The notes beneath the pieces were generated by a model that did no database searches, was not told where the DNA came from, and saw only the letters and a list, made by a program, of their open reading frames with translations. Made by a program: the position numbers and the translations under genes. A stretch of DNA of 64,000 bases. Source: Streptomyces lanatus. GTDB taxonomy: Bacteria > Actinomycetota > Actinomycetes > Streptomycetales > Streptomycetaceae. The DNA lies in NCBI RefSeq assembly GCF_014655715.1, contig NZ_BNBM01000019.1, forward strand, positions 124,001-188,000, in the 5' to 3' direction. Shown here piece by piece: positions 15,644-24,303 of the stretch. How positions within the stretch are numbered: position 1 is the stretch's first letter; every line of letters starts with the position of its first letter.

Positions 15644-17026
15644 TCACACCTCGGCATAGCTGAGCTGCGGCTTTGCCTCCGTGGTCGATGTGGCGTGGGT
15701 CTGGGAGGCGGCCGGGCGGCGAAGGTATACGGCCCAGGTGACCACGAAGCAGACCCCGTAGAAGGCGAGGAAGGCGACGAAGGCGCCGGTGCCGGAACCC
15801 ACGCTGAGGAAGGACTGGCGGAAGGCGAGGTTGATGCCGAGACCGCCGAGCGCGCCCACCGCGCCGATGAGCCCCATGGAGGCGCCGGAGAGCCGGCGGC
15901 CGTAGGCTGCGGCCTCCTCACCCTGGAGCCCCTTGGCCAGCGCCTTCGCATGGAAGATCCCGGGGATCATCTTGAACGTGGAGCCGTTGCCGAGCCCGGT
16001 CAGCACGAACAGCGCGATGAAGGCGACGGTGAACAGCGGCAGCGACTCGCGCATCGAGGCGACGATGATGACGGCGGTCGCGGCGGCCATGGCGACGTAG
16101 TTCCACAGCGTGATCTTCGCACCGCCGAACCGGTCGGCGAGGGAGCCGCCGACGGGACGGATCAGCGAGCCGAGCAGCGGGCCGATGAAGGTGACGTAGG
16201 CGGCCTGGAGCGGCGTACGCCCGAACTGCGTCTGCAGGACCAGCCCGAACGCGAAGCTGTACCCGATGAACGACCCGAACGTCCCGATGTAGAGGAAGGA
16301 CATGATCCAGGTGTGGGCGTCCTTCACGGCATCCTTGGCGGCACCGGTGTCGTTCTTCACCGACGCGATGCTGTCCATCTTCAGCCAGGCGAGGGCCGCG
16401 GCGATCACGATGAACGGGATGTAGATCCCGAGCAGCAGCCGCGGGCCGCCGCTGGCGCCGATGACCGCGAGCCCGATGAGCTGCACCACCGGCACCCCGA
16501 TGTTGCCGCCGCCGGCGTTCAGGCCCAGCGCCCAGCCCTTCTTCCGCAGCGGGAAGAAGGCGTTGATGTTGGTCATGCTGGAGGCGAAGTTGCCGCCGCC
16601 GACACCGGCGAGCATCGCGCACACCAGGAAGGTGCCGAACGACGTCCCCGGCTCCATCACGGCGAACGCGGCGACGGTCGGCACGAGCAGCAGGCTCGCC
16701 GATACGACCGTCCACATCCGGCCACCGAAGACGGCGACGGCGAAGGTGTACGGCACCCGGACGACGGCGCCGACCAGCGTGGCCATCGACACGATGGTGA
16801 ACTTGTCGGCGGGGGTGAGCCCGTACTCCGGCCCCATGAACAACACCATCACGGACCACAGGGTCCAGATCGAGAAGCCGATGTGCTCGGAGAGGACGGA
16901 GAAGAAGAGGTTGCGCTTGGCGACCTTTTCCCCCTTCTCGTTCCAGAAGGTCTCGTCCTCGGGGTCCCAGTGCTCGATCCAGCGGCCTCCCCTACTCGCG
17001 ACGGGGGCTGGGCTAGGGGCAGTCAT
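15644..17026 (-). CDS. narK: Nitrate/nitrite transporter NarK
   Basis: A 460-residue MFS protein of the nitrate-nitrite porter family with 12 expected membrane helices. Both nitrate signature regions are visible: AGVGGGNFASSMTNINAFFP in helix 5 and TGLGNGSTFKMIPGIF in helix 11. ATG 17026 follows GTGGAGGCGAC; the frame remains open upstream but that part is noise. It exchanges or imports nitrate and nitrite across the membrane, feeding assimilation. It lies upstream of nnaR, and a GlnR-like box 94-109 bases before the start suggests nitrogen control. Confidence 0.93.
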   Translation of the reverse strand: MTAPSPAPVASRGGRWIEHWDPEDETFWNEKGEKVAKRNLFFSVLSEHIGFSIWTLWSVMVLFMGPEYGLTPADKFTIVSMATLVGAVVRVPYTFAVAVFGGRMWTVVSASLLLVPTVAAFAVMEPGTSFGTFLVCAMLAGVGGGNFASSMTNINAFFPLRKKGWALGLNAGGGNIGVPVVQLIGLAVIGASGGPRLLLGIYIPFIVIAAALAWLKMDSIASVKNDTGAAKDAVKDAHTWIMSFLYIGTFGSFIGYSFAFGLVLQTQFGRTPLQAAYVTFIGPLLGSLIRPVGGSLADRFGGAKITLWNYVAMAAATAVIIVASMRESLPLFTVAFIALFVLTGLGNGSTFKMIPGIFHAKALAKGLQGEEAAAYGRRLSGASMGLIGAVGALGGLGINLAFRQSFLSVGSGTGAFVAFLAFYGVCFVVTWAVYLRRPAASQTHATSTTEAKPQLSYAEV

Positions 17027-17119
17027 GTCGCCTCCACGGTCTTCGGGCTCGGTCGCACCACGTCTACGAGTGGCTGATCCCGAAGGTAGGGAGGGCGCGT
17101 TTCCACGCTGTGGCACCGA

Positions 17120-17135
17120 GTGACCGGAAAGGAAC
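17120..17135 (+). promoter_or_regulatory. Candidate GlnR box upstream of narK
   Basis: GTGAC-CGGAAA-GGAAC fits the GlnR half-site pattern gTnAC-n6-GaAAC with one mismatch and the exact 6-base spacing. Only one clear a-b pair is visible, whereas strong sites usually have two. It lies about 100 bases upstream of narK. Confidence 0.4.
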
Positions 17136-17203
17136 TTTGCTCTCACCGGGTGGGGAGGGGGGATGAGAGGTTCGTCGGCGGTGCCCCCTATATAGGGGCG
17201 GCG

Positions 17204-18091
17204 TCAGTACTGCTGCGGGGGCTGCCAGTGGGGGTTCTGCTGGGGGTAGGGCGGCTGCTGCGGGTAGGGCTGGGGGTGGCCGTACGGCTGCTGCGGTGGC
17301 TGGGGCTGGGGCTGCTGCTGGGCGTAGGGGCCGGGGGCCGGGGCGGGCGGGTTGCCGTACGGGGCGGGCTGGGCGGGGTACGCGGGCTGACCGCCGTAGG
17401 GACCCGGGGTGGGGGCGTGCTGCTGACCGTAAGAACCAGGAGTGGGCTGCTGACCGTAGGAACCGGTCCCGCCGAACGGATTCCCGTGCCCCGGCATCTG
17501 CCCGCCCGGCGGCAGATACCGCACCCGCCCACCCTGCTCGGTCACCGGCGAGAAGCCGGCGGCCTGGAGGCGGGCCGCGAACTTGGCGTTGCGCTTGCGG
17601 GTCACGGCGAGCCCGATCCCGAGCAGGGCGATGAGCCCGACCCATCCGAGCCCGGCGAAGAGAACGGCGTCCCCGTCCCCTCCGGCCTTGACGGCGCCGA
17701 GCACACACCCGAGGGTGATGCCACCCGCCGCCCACCACATCTTCTTCTCGGCGTGCTTGCCGGTGAGGTCGAAGTTGATGCGGGCCTTGAGGAGCTCATG
17801 CGCGTCGGGCACGAGCGGCGGCACGGACACCCCGTCACCGGCGTTCGGATACTGCGCCCAGTTCTGCGCGGCGCGAGCACGGGCCTGAGGGCTGGGGTCG
17901 GGCACGATCAGCATCACGAGCGCGTTGTTGCGCCCGCCGCTCTGCCGTACGTCCATGTACTCGTACCCGAACTGCTGGGCGATGAAGGCGAGCCGGGCGA
18001 GCTTCTTCACGGACGCCATGGGACTGGTGAGCTCGACAGGCTGCCCACTCGCGATCAACCGCAGCATCTTCTGCACCTGCCGCTTACTCAC
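17204..18091 (-). CDS. Membrane protein with Pro/Gln/Tyr-rich cytoplasmic tail, function unknown
   Basis: I do not recognise a characterised family. GTG 18091 gives 295 residues (MSKRQVQKMLRLIASG); GTG 18109 is an alternative. Residues 1-115 are soluble. Two close membrane segments follow (MWWAAGGITLGCVLGAV and VLFAGLGWVGLIALLGIGLAV), then a basic stretch RKRNAKFAARL. The last 95 residues are a low-complexity Gly/Gln/Pro/Tyr tail with repeated YGQQ, PYG and PQQP motifs, a composition typical of intrinsically disordered, possibly phase-separating tails. It lies alone between narK and the mat operon on the same strand. Confidence 0.8.
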   Translation of the reverse strand: MSKRQVQKMLRLIASGQPVELTSPMASVKKLARLAFIAQQFGYEYMDVRQSGGRNNALVMLIVPDPSPQARARAAQNWAQYPNAGDGVSVPPLVPDAHELLKARINFDLTGKHAEKKMWWAAGGITLGCVLGAVKAGGDGDAVLFAGLGWVGLIALLGIGLAVTRKRNAKFAARLQAAGFSPVTEQGGRVRYLPPGGQMPGHGNPFGGTGSYGQQPTPGSYGQQHAPTPGPYGGQPAYPAQPAPYGNPPAPAPGPYAQQQPQPQPPQQPYGHPQPYPQQPPYPQQNPHWQPPQQY

Positions 18092-18172
18092 CAGCCACCC
18101 CACTCCCACCGGCCCACCCCGGCAGCTCCGTTCACGCGCGCAACCCGGTCAGTGTTCCATGTGCCACTGACA

Positions 18173-19465
18173 TCACCGAGCCCGGTGGCGCGTTCCCTTC
18201 CTCGTTCCCTTCTTCGTTCTCTCCTTGGTTCCATTCGGCCAGAGCCGTGGGCTCCGCTTGGCCGCGATGTCCTCCACCCACCCCACGGTCAGGATCGCCA
18301 GGCCGATCAGGGGCCAGACCAGGAAGAACATCCAGATCATGTATGTCGAGTCGAGTGCCGAAGTGGCTCGTTCGTCCTGCATGAAGGGGAGTTCGTACAG
18401 GCGGTCGAGGATCGGGACCGTGGCCATGATCAGGAGGTTGTGCCAGAGGTAGATGGTGACCGCTCGGTTGTTGGAGAGGGTCACCAGCTTGTCCCATCTG
18501 GCGAGTCTGCCGGGGAGTTCCTGCCAGGACGGGGAGTACTGGAGCAGGATCACCACGAAACCGAAGGACCAGGTGGCCTGGGCCAGCGGGATGTCGTTGA
18601 GGTCCCAGCCGTCGGGGCCCAGATGGCCCGAGGCCCACCACAGGCCGAAGGCCATCACGAGGGCCGCGGAGGAGACGGCGACATAGCGCGGGATCTTCGC
18701 GAGGAAGCCCTCGTGGTGGGCGAAGCCCAGGACCCAGCAGCTGCCGTAGACCGCGAAGTCGGTGACCGCGTTGCCCGTTTCGCCGGGGATGGAGACGAGT
18801 CCCGTGCCCACCACCGCCGTCAGGCCGAGCGGGGCGAGCAGTGTCGGCCACGGTGCCCGGCGGAACGCCCACAGCAGCAGCGGGGACGCCACGACGAACC
18901 ACAGATAGGCGCGCAGGTACCACAGCACGCCCGCCGCCTGCACCGCCCAGGTGTCCTCCAGCAGGCCCGACTGAGAGCCGATGTGCCACGGGAACGGCGG
19001 TGCCCCGATGGGGACGATGTAGTTGATCAGGTCGACCAGGGCCCAGGTGCCGCCGTGGTCCGGGTCCTTCACCGGGTTCCAGCCGCCCGCGAACATCATC
19101 GCCAGCACCACCGCGCTGAACACCCACAGGGGAGGCAGCAGGCGCCGGACGCGGCCCCTGATCACACCCCAGGCGGGGCGGTTCAGGGAGCGTGCCATCA
19201 GCGAGCCGGCCAGCGCGAACATCACGCCCATGGACGGGAACAGCACCGTCAGCCAGGCCCAGCCGAAGAGGTGGTAGGCGACGACGCGGACCAGGGCGAT
19301 GGTCCGCAGCAGGTCCAGATAGCGGTCCCGGCCCGGTTTCTTGGGCGGCGCGGGCCGGGCCGGTTCCTCGGGAGCCGCGGGTTCGTCGAACGCGGCGGCC
19401 AGTGCCGTAGCACGCTGCGGCGGTACGGCGTACGGCGCCGTCTGCCATACGGGATCGTGCGTCAT
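18173..19465 (-). CDS. Acyltransferase family 3 membrane protein of the mat operon
   Basis: A 430-residue integral membrane protein with about 10 helices. The N-terminal Pro/Ala-rich tail leads into the family motif RDRYLDLLRTIALVRVVAYH, where Arg and His face the active site. Such enzymes O-acylate sugars of peptidoglycan, capsules or exopolysaccharides. Its ATG overlaps the matB stop (ATGA), so the two are co-translated, which suggests that it modifies the glycan made by MatB. The C-terminus is Lys/Arg/Thr-rich (GTKERTKKGTRKGTRHRAR). Confidence 0.88.
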   Translation of the reverse strand: MTHDPVWQTAPYAVPPQRATALAAAFDEPAAPEEPARPAPPKKPGRDRYLDLLRTIALVRVVAYHLFGWAWLTVLFPSMGVMFALAGSLMARSLNRPAWGVIRGRVRRLLPPLWVFSAVVLAMMFAGGWNPVKDPDHGGTWALVDLINYIVPIGAPPFPWHIGSQSGLLEDTWAVQAAGVLWYLRAYLWFVVASPLLLWAFRRAPWPTLLAPLGLTAVVGTGLVSIPGETGNAVTDFAVYGSCWVLGFAHHEGFLAKIPRYVAVSSAALVMAFGLWWASGHLGPDGWDLNDIPLAQATWSFGFVVILLQYSPSWQELPGRLARWDKLVTLSNNRAVTIYLWHNLLIMATVPILDRLYELPFMQDERATSALDSTYMIWMFFLVWPLIGLAILTVGWVEDIAAKRSPRLWPNGTKERTKKGTRKGTRHRAR

Positions 19466-21666
19466 CCGACCGGCCTCCGATCGCCCTCACGCGTGCCCGC
19501 CGAGCGCTGCCGCGGCACGGGTCCGCCGGGCGCCTCGACCACGCCGGTGCGGCGCAGCTTCTGCCAGCGCAGGCGGCCGCCGGTGAGGGCCGTGATCCAG
19601 GACTGGAGCAGGACGACGTACATGAGCTGGCGGTAGAGGATCTGCTGGAGCGGGAGGGAGATGAGGTGGGTCATGCGTTCCTTGTCCAGGCGGAAGGCGT
19701 AGGCCGCGCAGACCACCTGGATGGCCAGGACGCCCAGCCAGGCGCCGATCGTCTTCTGCGTCGGCCCGAAGACCAGGCCGTAGAGGAGGAAGACGTCGAT
19801 CAGCGGGGCCAGTAGCGGGGCCAGGACCATGAACAGGGACACCAGGGGCAGGCCCACCCTGCCGAAGCGGCCCGAGGGGCCCTTCTCCACCAGTGCCTTG
19901 CGGTGCTTCCAGATCGCCTGCATGGTGCCGTACGACCACCGGTAGCGCTGTGACCACAGCTGCTGGACCGACTCCGGGGCCTCGGTCCAGGCGCGGGCGT
20001 TCTCGGCGTAGACGACGCGCCAGCCGTCGCGGTGCATCGCCATGGTGATGTCGGTGTCCTCGGCGAGCGTGTCGTCGCTCATGCCGCCGACCCGCTCCAG
20101 GGCCGAGCGGCGGAAGGCGCCGACCGCGCCCGGGATGGTCGGCATGCAGCGCAGCATGTCGTACATACGGCGGTCGAGGTTGAAGCCCATCACGTACTCG
20201 ATGTGCTGCCAGGCGCCGATCAGCGAATCGCGGTTGCCGACCTTGGCGTTGCCGGCGACGGCGCCCACCTCGGGGTCACCGAAGGGCTGCACCAGTTCCC
20301 GTACCGTCGCCGGTTCGAAGACGGTGTCGCCGTCCATCATCACGATGATGTCGTAGCGGGCGTTCGCCAGGCCGCGGTTGAGGGCGGCGGGCTTGCCCGC
20401 GTTGAGCTGGCGTACGACGCGGACGTTCGGCAGGCCCATCGCCTCGACGATCCGGGCCGTGCCGTCGCTCGATCCGTCGTCGATGACGATGACCTCGATC
20501 GGGTGCTCGCTCGCCATCAGCGACCGGACGGTGTTCTCGATGCACTTGGCCTCGTTGTACGCCGGGACCAGCACCGACACCGGTTCGGTGACCGGCGGGC
20601 CCCAGCGGAAGCCCCGGCGGCGCACCCGGCGGGCGTGGACGGCCGACAGCAGCAGCATCAGCACGAACCGGCTGATGACCAGGAACCCGATCACCGCCAG
20701 GCCGACCACCAGTACGCCGGTGATGTTGTCCGAGGCCTGGACGAGGAAGATCCAGGCCCTGCCCTTCCACCGGTCGAGGCCGGTGACCTGGGTGTGGGCG
20801 CTGGGGGCGCCGAGGGCCTCGGTGAGGTTGTCGAACTCGTAGCCGTCGGCCTTCATGTCCGGCAGGAACGTGTCCAGCGCCTGGACGGTCTGGTGCCGGT
20901 CGCCGCCGGAGTCGTGCATGAGGACGATCGCGCCCTTGCCGCCCTTGGGCGTGGCGTTACGGATGATCCGGTCGACGCCGGGCTTGCGCCAGTCCTCGCT
21001 GTCGGTGTTGTTGACGACCGTGATGTAGCCGCGCTTGCCGATGTACTCGGTCACCGGCCAGGACTTGTTGTCCATGGCGTCGGCGAAGGAGGAGTACGGC
21101 GGACGGAACAGGGAGGTGCGGATGCCGGCCGCGCCGCTGATCGCCAGCTGGTTCTGGGACAGCTCCCAGTCGATGCGCTTCTTCGACTGGAAGGACAGGT
21201 CGGGGTGGTTGAAGGTGTGCAGGCCGATCTCATGGCCTTCGTCGACCATGCGCCGGACCAGGTCCGGATAGCGCGAGGCCATGGTCCCGGTGACGAAGAA
21301 GACGGCGTGCGCGTCGTGCTTCTTGAGCACGTCCAGCACCTTGGGCGTCCAGGTCGGGTCGGGGCCGTCGTCGAAGGTGAGGACGAGGCGGTGGTCCTGG
21401 AGGGTGAGGCTCTCGGTGCGGCCACTGCGGGTGTCGATGACCGGGCCGCCGTCCAGGATCTTCTCCGGCACCTGGTCGGAGGAGGCGGGCGGACTGACAC
21501 GGTGATCGGCCAGGATCTCGCTGTGGACGTACCCGCGCAGCATCAGCATCGCCATCAGCGCGACGAGGACGAGCGAGGGCAGCAGCAGGCGCATGGGCAC
21601 ACGGCGGCGCCGGGAGCCGTCGGGGGCTCCGGTCGCGGGCCCGTGACGGCGGGTGCGGGTTGCCAT
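19462..21666 (-). CDS. matB: MatB: polysaccharide deacetylase-glycosyltransferase 2 fusion (PNAG-type synthase)
   Basis: A 734-residue membrane protein. After an N-terminal anchor (LLLPSLVLVALMAMLML) comes a CE4/NodB deacetylase domain (LTFDDGPDPTW, HTFNHPDL) predicted outside the cell. A membrane helix at about 330 leads to a processive GT2 domain with VLVPAYNE, DDGSSDGT, MDGDT, EDTD and QRYRW, followed by membrane helices. This merges the roles of PgaB and PgaC in one chain. In S. lividans/coelicolor, MatAB make a poly-beta-1,6-N-acetylglucosamine-like adhesive that causes mycelial aggregation. The start overlaps the matA stop (TGATG). Confidence 0.93.
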   Translation of the reverse strand: MATRTRRHGPATGAPDGSRRRRVPMRLLLPSLVLVALMAMLMLRGYVHSEILADHRVSPPASSDQVPEKILDGGPVIDTRSGRTESLTLQDHRLVLTFDDGPDPTWTPKVLDVLKKHDAHAVFFVTGTMASRYPDLVRRMVDEGHEIGLHTFNHPDLSFQSKKRIDWELSQNQLAISGAAGIRTSLFRPPYSSFADAMDNKSWPVTEYIGKRGYITVVNNTDSEDWRKPGVDRIIRNATPKGGKGAIVLMHDSGGDRHQTVQALDTFLPDMKADGYEFDNLTEALGAPSAHTQVTGLDRWKGRAWIFLVQASDNITGVLVVGLAVIGFLVISRFVLMLLLSAVHARRVRRRGFRWGPPVTEPVSVLVPAYNEAKCIENTVRSLMASEHPIEVIVIDDGSSDGTARIVEAMGLPNVRVVRQLNAGKPAALNRGLANARYDIIVMMDGDTVFEPATVRELVQPFGDPEVGAVAGNAKVGNRDSLIGAWQHIEYVMGFNLDRRMYDMLRCMPTIPGAVGAFRRSALERVGGMSDDTLAEDTDITMAMHRDGWRVVYAENARAWTEAPESVQQLWSQRYRWSYGTMQAIWKHRKALVEKGPSGRFGRVGLPLVSLFMVLAPLLAPLIDVFLLYGLVFGPTQKTIGAWLGVLAIQVVCAAYAFRLDKERMTHLISLPLQQILYRQLMYVVLLQSWITALTGGRLRWQKLRRTGVVEAPGGPVPRQRSAGTREGDRRPVG

Positions 21667-23108
21667 CAGAGGGTGTACTCCGGGGACGAGGCGGCGGGCG
21701 CGGCGGCGTCGAGGTCCGGCTCCTGCGCGATGGGCGTGGGATCGCTCGGGCCGTTCGCGACCGGCCCGGCTGCGGGCCCTTCGGTGGTCGCGGGATCGGT
21801 CGGCTCCTCGGTGGGGCCGCCGCCGTCCGTCGGGCTCGGGTCGGGGTCGCTGGTGGTGGGCTGGGTGGTCGGGTCGGGATCCACGGTGGGATCCGTGCCC
21901 GGGTCGGTGGTGGGCTTGGGGGCGCTCGTCTTCGGGTCGGCCGAGGTGCCGGGGTTCTCGGCGGTGGCCGACGCGCCGGGCGCGGTGGCGCTCGCGCCGG
22001 GGGACGGGGTCGTGCCCGTGCTCGCCGTCGGCGAAGTCCCCGGCGAGACACTGCCGGTGGCGGAGGGCTGCGGCGCCGACTCCGCGGGCAGCGGCGAGGT
22101 GTCGACCTTGCCGGCCGGCTTCTCCCTGGGGCCCTCGACGGGCAGCCAGGGCGCGTCGGAGTTGCCGGACAGCAGAGTGGCGACGATGACGACGGCGTAG
22201 ACCGCGCAGGCGAGACCGACCGCCATGCCGATACGCCGGAAGCGACGGCTACGCCGCCCCGACTCATCGACGAACACCGGCCCGTCGGAGCCCTCGCCCC
22301 CGCCCGGCCCGTCACCGGCCGCGCGCAAGCTGTGGTCCCGCTGGAAGGCGACGGCGTCGAGCTGGACGGTCACCTCGTGCGGGTCGTGGGTCGCGGCGGG
22401 GTCGCCGGGGCCGGCGGGCTCGTCGAATGCGGCCGACGCGCCCGATGCGCCGGGTCTGCCGGATATACCGCGCGCACCGGCCCCCGCCGGCGTCTGCGAC
22501 TGCTCGGGTGCGCCGGAGTCGCCGGATATGCCGACCCGCGCGGGCGGCGCCTGCACCCCCTCGCGCTGCTCCGACTCGCTCCACGGGTCGTTCCACGGAT
22601 CACGAACCGTGGGCACAGCCCGCGTCTCGCCAGGTGTCTCGCCAGGTACCGGGGACCGGGATCCCGCGTGTCTCCCACGGGCCGTCGGCCGATCGAAGGC
22701 GGACCAGGCGCCGCCCTTCCCGTCGGGAGCCGGCCGGGACGGGTCCGCCGCCGTGTCGCCGGGGACGCGTCTCTCCGCCGTCCCGGCGACCGACGGAAGG
22801 ACCGCGGTCTCGTCGGCGTCGGACGCGGACGTGCCGGGCACGCCGCGCAGGATCTCCGTCTCGTCGGCGTCCCTGGAGGAACGCCCGGCACCGTGCAGTA
22901 TCTCCGTCTCCCTCTCCCTCGCTACGGCTCGGGAGTGACGGCCCTGACCGGGCATGCCGGCCACCTCGGTCTCCCCGGTCGCCGGGAAGGCCTGGGTGTC
23001 AGCCCTCGAACCCCTCGCGGAAGCACCGCCCCCGGAGCCGGACCCTGATGACACGTCGGGCCACTCCGGTTGGGCGTCTTCTCGCCACTTCTTCACACGC
23101 ACGCACAT
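21666..23108 (-). CDS. matA: MatA: membrane-anchored, disordered protein of the mat aggregation locus
   Basis: ATG 23108 gives 480 residues (MCVRVKKWREDAQPEW). The first 290 residues are cytoplasmic, polar and rich in repeated DADETEIL/DETAVLPS-like Thr motifs. One membrane helix follows (IGMAVGLACAVYAVVIVATLL), then an extracytoplasmic, Pro/Ser/Thr-rich tail ending near ASSPEYTL. No enzymatic domain is visible. Position directly before matB and the single-span architecture match MatA of S. coelicolor, which is needed for mycelial aggregation, perhaps as a scaffold. The ribosome site is GTGGGGGG; sequence identity cannot be judged here. Confidence 0.82.
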   Translation of the reverse strand: MCVRVKKWREDAQPEWPDVSSGSGSGGGASARGSRADTQAFPATGETEVAGMPGQGRHSRAVARERETEILHGAGRSSRDADETEILRGVPGTSASDADETAVLPSVAGTAERRVPGDTAADPSRPAPDGKGGAWSAFDRPTARGRHAGSRSPVPGETPGETRAVPTVRDPWNDPWSESEQREGVQAPPARVGISGDSGAPEQSQTPAGAGARGISGRPGASGASAAFDEPAGPGDPAATHDPHEVTVQLDAVAFQRDHSLRAAGDGPGGGEGSDGPVFVDESGRRSRRFRRIGMAVGLACAVYAVVIVATLLSGNSDAPWLPVEGPREKPAGKVDTSPLPAESAPQPSATGSVSPGTSPTASTGTTPSPGASATAPGASATAENPGTSADPKTSAPKPTTDPGTDPTVDPDPTTQPTTSDPDPSPTDGGGPTEEPTDPATTEGPAAGPVANGPSDPTPIAQEPDLDAAAPAASSPEYTL

Positions 23109-23253
23109 CCCCCCACGGGACTGTTCTGGGTGCGCGTACGACACTGAGCACCCGTCGCCGTACCGAGCCCCCACCCGGCCGAGCGCCCCCCTTTACCACA
23201 ACGTGCTCAGGCCAAGAATGTAGCGCACGCGGAGGTTTCGTGGTTGCCGCGTG

Positions 23254-24219
23254 TCAATTGCGCGGGGCCATAGTGGCTGAATCAATGGCCGGAATCCAAC
23301 CGTCCGAGGGCCTGCGCAGCCACCCCTCCTCGGCCGCGACCTCGGCCGCAGCGCGTCGAAGTGCGTCGAATGCCGGGTGCACCAGCCCCTTGCGCCACAC
23401 CAGTGACACGGGTGACAGGGGCACGGGATCGATCAAGGGCCGCAGCACGGTCCCGGGCATGGCCGGAAAGTCGATGACGACAAGAACCGGGGTCCGTGTC
23501 TTCGCCATGATCCGCCGGAACTCCTCGTCACCCACGGCGAGCGGCGCGGGGGCGTCAACCGTGATGCCCCGCCCCTCGAACAGCCGGTGCGCGAGGTCCG
23601 TCCACTCCGGGGTACGGGCGTTTCCCGCCCCGGCGTACACGGTCCGGCCGGCCAGCGCGGCCAGCGGCACCCGATCCGATTCGGCCAGCGGGTCGTCCTC
23701 GGGCAGCAGGATCGCCATCGGCTCGTAGCGCACCGGCTGATGGTCGAGGCCCGCCCGCAGCGCCGGGTCCAGCCCCGCGAACCGGCCGAAGGACGCGTCG
23801 AGCCGTCCCGCGACGATCTCCCCGGCCGCCCCCGTCAGACCGCTCTCGTAGCGGGCCATCAGCTCGTGCTCGGGCGCGAGCGCACGGGCCCGGTGCAGCA
23901 CGCGCCGCGGGGTGCCGAGCCCCGGCGAGTTCACGTCCACCAGCAGAGCACGCGCCTGCCCGAACACGGCGAGCAGCTCCTCCTGCGCCTGGAGCACCCG
24001 GCGGGCGTACGGCACCAGCCGCGCGCCGTCGGCCGTGAGCGTGACCTGCCGCGTCGTCCGCACGAACAGCTCGGCACCCAACTCCCGCTCCAGCCGCCGT
24101 ACGTCCCGGCTGAGCGCCTGCTGGGCGACGTACAGCCGAGCCGCGGCCCGCGTGAAGTGCACTTCCTCGGCGACGGCGAGGAAGGCACGCAGGAGTCGGG
24201 GGTCGAGGTCGGCGGTCAT
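23254..24219 (-). CDS. LysR-family transcriptional regulator
   Basis: A 321-residue regulator starting at ATG 24219. The N-terminal winged helix reads LLRAFLAVAEEVHFTRAAAR and continues through QALSRDVRRLERELG, followed by the two-lobed effector domain. It is divergent from an MFS exporter gene with 84 bases between start codons, the classical arrangement in which the LysR protein controls the neighbour. Ligand unknown. The pair is not part of the conserved flanking blocks and may be accessory. Confidence 0.92.
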   Translation of the reverse strand: MTADLDPRLLRAFLAVAEEVHFTRAAARLYVAQQALSRDVRRLERELGAELFVRTTRQVTLTADGARLVPYARRVLQAQEELLAVFGQARALLVDVNSPGLGTPRRVLHRARALAPEHELMARYESGLTGAAGEIVAGRLDASFGRFAGLDPALRAGLDHQPVRYEPMAILLPEDDPLAESDRVPLAALAGRTVYAGAGNARTPEWTDLAHRLFEGRGITVDAPAPLAVGDEEFRRIMAKTRTPVLVVIDFPAMPGTVLRPLIDPVPLSPVSLVWRKGLVHPAFDALRRAAAEVAAEEGWLRRPSDGWIPAIDSATMAPRN

Positions 24220-24303
24220 ACGCGGGAACCTACAACCCAGGTGCGTCAATCCCCACCGATCAGGTGTTGGACCCCGTGATCGACTCGCGGCGACGGTGGA
24301 CCC

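Noticed and set aside
20032..22200. Open + frame of 722 codons opposite matB/matA
   Set aside because: Shadow of matB, which has intact deacetylase and GT2 motifs on the minus strand.
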